Source: JAFDWI01 sp964544305 (GTDB taxonomy: Bacteria; Actinomycetota; Acidimicrobiia; Acidimicrobiales; Iamiaceae). From it: a stretch of DNA of 64,000 nucleotides. A program made the position numbers and the translations under genes. How positions within the stretch are numbered: the first letter of the stretch is position 1; each line of letters opens with the position of its first letter. Shown in pieces: positions 63,942-64,000 of the stretch. The stretch lies in contig CAZJAZ010000007.1 in assembly GCA_964544305.1 (NCBI GenBank), forward strand, positions 7,703 to 71,702, written 5' to 3'. The notes beneath the pieces are model-generated. The model was given only the letters and a program-made list of their open reading frames with translations. It did not search any database and was not told the DNA's origin.

Positions 63942-64000
63942 TGGCACCCCCAACGGGATTTGAACCCGTGTTACCTGCGTGAAAGGCAGGCGTCCTAGGC
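63942..64000 (-). tRNA. tRNA-Glu (anticodon TTC), truncated by window end
   Basis: The minus strand shows the anticodon stem CCTGC/GCAGG around loop CTTTCAC (anticodon TTC, read at 63981-63983). It continues with T-arm CGGGTTCAAATCCCG, acceptor 3' strand TGGGGGT, discriminator G and an encoded CCA ending at 63942. The 5' acceptor arm and most of the D-arm lie beyond base 64000. Confidence 0.93.

Noticed and set aside
63945..63953. ClC start codons TTG 63953 and GTG 63947
   Set aside because: Both fall inside the tRNA-Glu gene; GTG 63899 with its TACGAT box is more credible.
1..64000. Mobile elements, integrases or phage genes
   Set aside because: I found no transposase, integrase, capsid or terminal inverted repeats in any supported frame.

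Overview
The window is a chromosomal segment of an actinobacterium, most likely from class Acidimicrobiia or a close relative. The phylum is suggested by an HspR-type repressor at the end of dnaK-grpE-dnaJ, a dCTP deaminase of the bifunctional (dUMP-forming) type seen in mycobacteria, a membrane-bound Fe-S reductase resembling mycobacterial Rv0338c, a ClpB preceded by an HspR-like operator, and many start codons that lie 6-8 bases after a TANNNT box, as in leaderless actinobacterial transcripts. The class assignment is inference. I see no prophage, insertion sequence or CRISPR array.

Layout. 1-4.5 kb: a DUF4956/VTC-domain pair, a BI-1/YccA membrane protein and a PAS-GAF-GGDEF-EAL protein. 4.5-9.7 kb: a DUF4203-like membrane protein, a large flippase-like protein carrying a degenerate kinase domain, an amidohydrolase and a MOSC protein. 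9.7-20.2 kb: a GT-C-like membrane protein, a lipoprotein, an FG-GAP/DUF4214 secreted protein, a DUF4397 protein with a Ser/Thr stalk, an MFS exporter, dcd, and a sigma-factor-like protein fused to a zinc finger, one membrane helix and a Pro/Thr-rich tail. 20.2-27.2 kb: an HdrD-like Fe-S membrane reductase, a cyclic-nucleotide-binding protein, gpmA, a paralogue of the GT-C-like protein, and a cyclopropane-fatty-acid synthase-type methyltransferase. 27.2-31.4 kb: dnaK-grpE-dnaJ-hspR.

31.4-40.8 kb: a LAL/LuxR regulator divergent from a glycine-rich, Ig-repeat, LPXTG surface protein, a K+ channel with RCK domains, and a GT2 plus membrane-protein pair. 40.9-45.4 kb: clpB, a DUF2142 membrane protein, and a gene-poor stretch with apparent wreckage of polysaccharide genes (GT2 and epimerase C-termini). 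45.4-55 kb: purine genes purA-purD, purB, purC and purS-purQ, interrupted by a B-box-like zinc-finger protein and by an unrecognised divergent pair (membrane protein plus receiver-like protein). 55-64 kb: an enoyl-CoA hydratase, tRNA-Ala, yaaA, a phosphotriesterase-like enzyme, a GMC oxidoreductase, a Tat-exported phospholipase-C-type lipoprotein, a methyltransferase, a ClC-MarR operon and a truncated tRNA-Glu.

The points most worth following are the variant HspR operator shared by dnaK and clpB, the sigma/anti-sigma fusion, the divergent membrane/receiver-like pair between purC and purS, and the decayed polysaccharide genes beside purA. Nothing here proves a wholly new system; the 51-54 kb pair is the best candidate.
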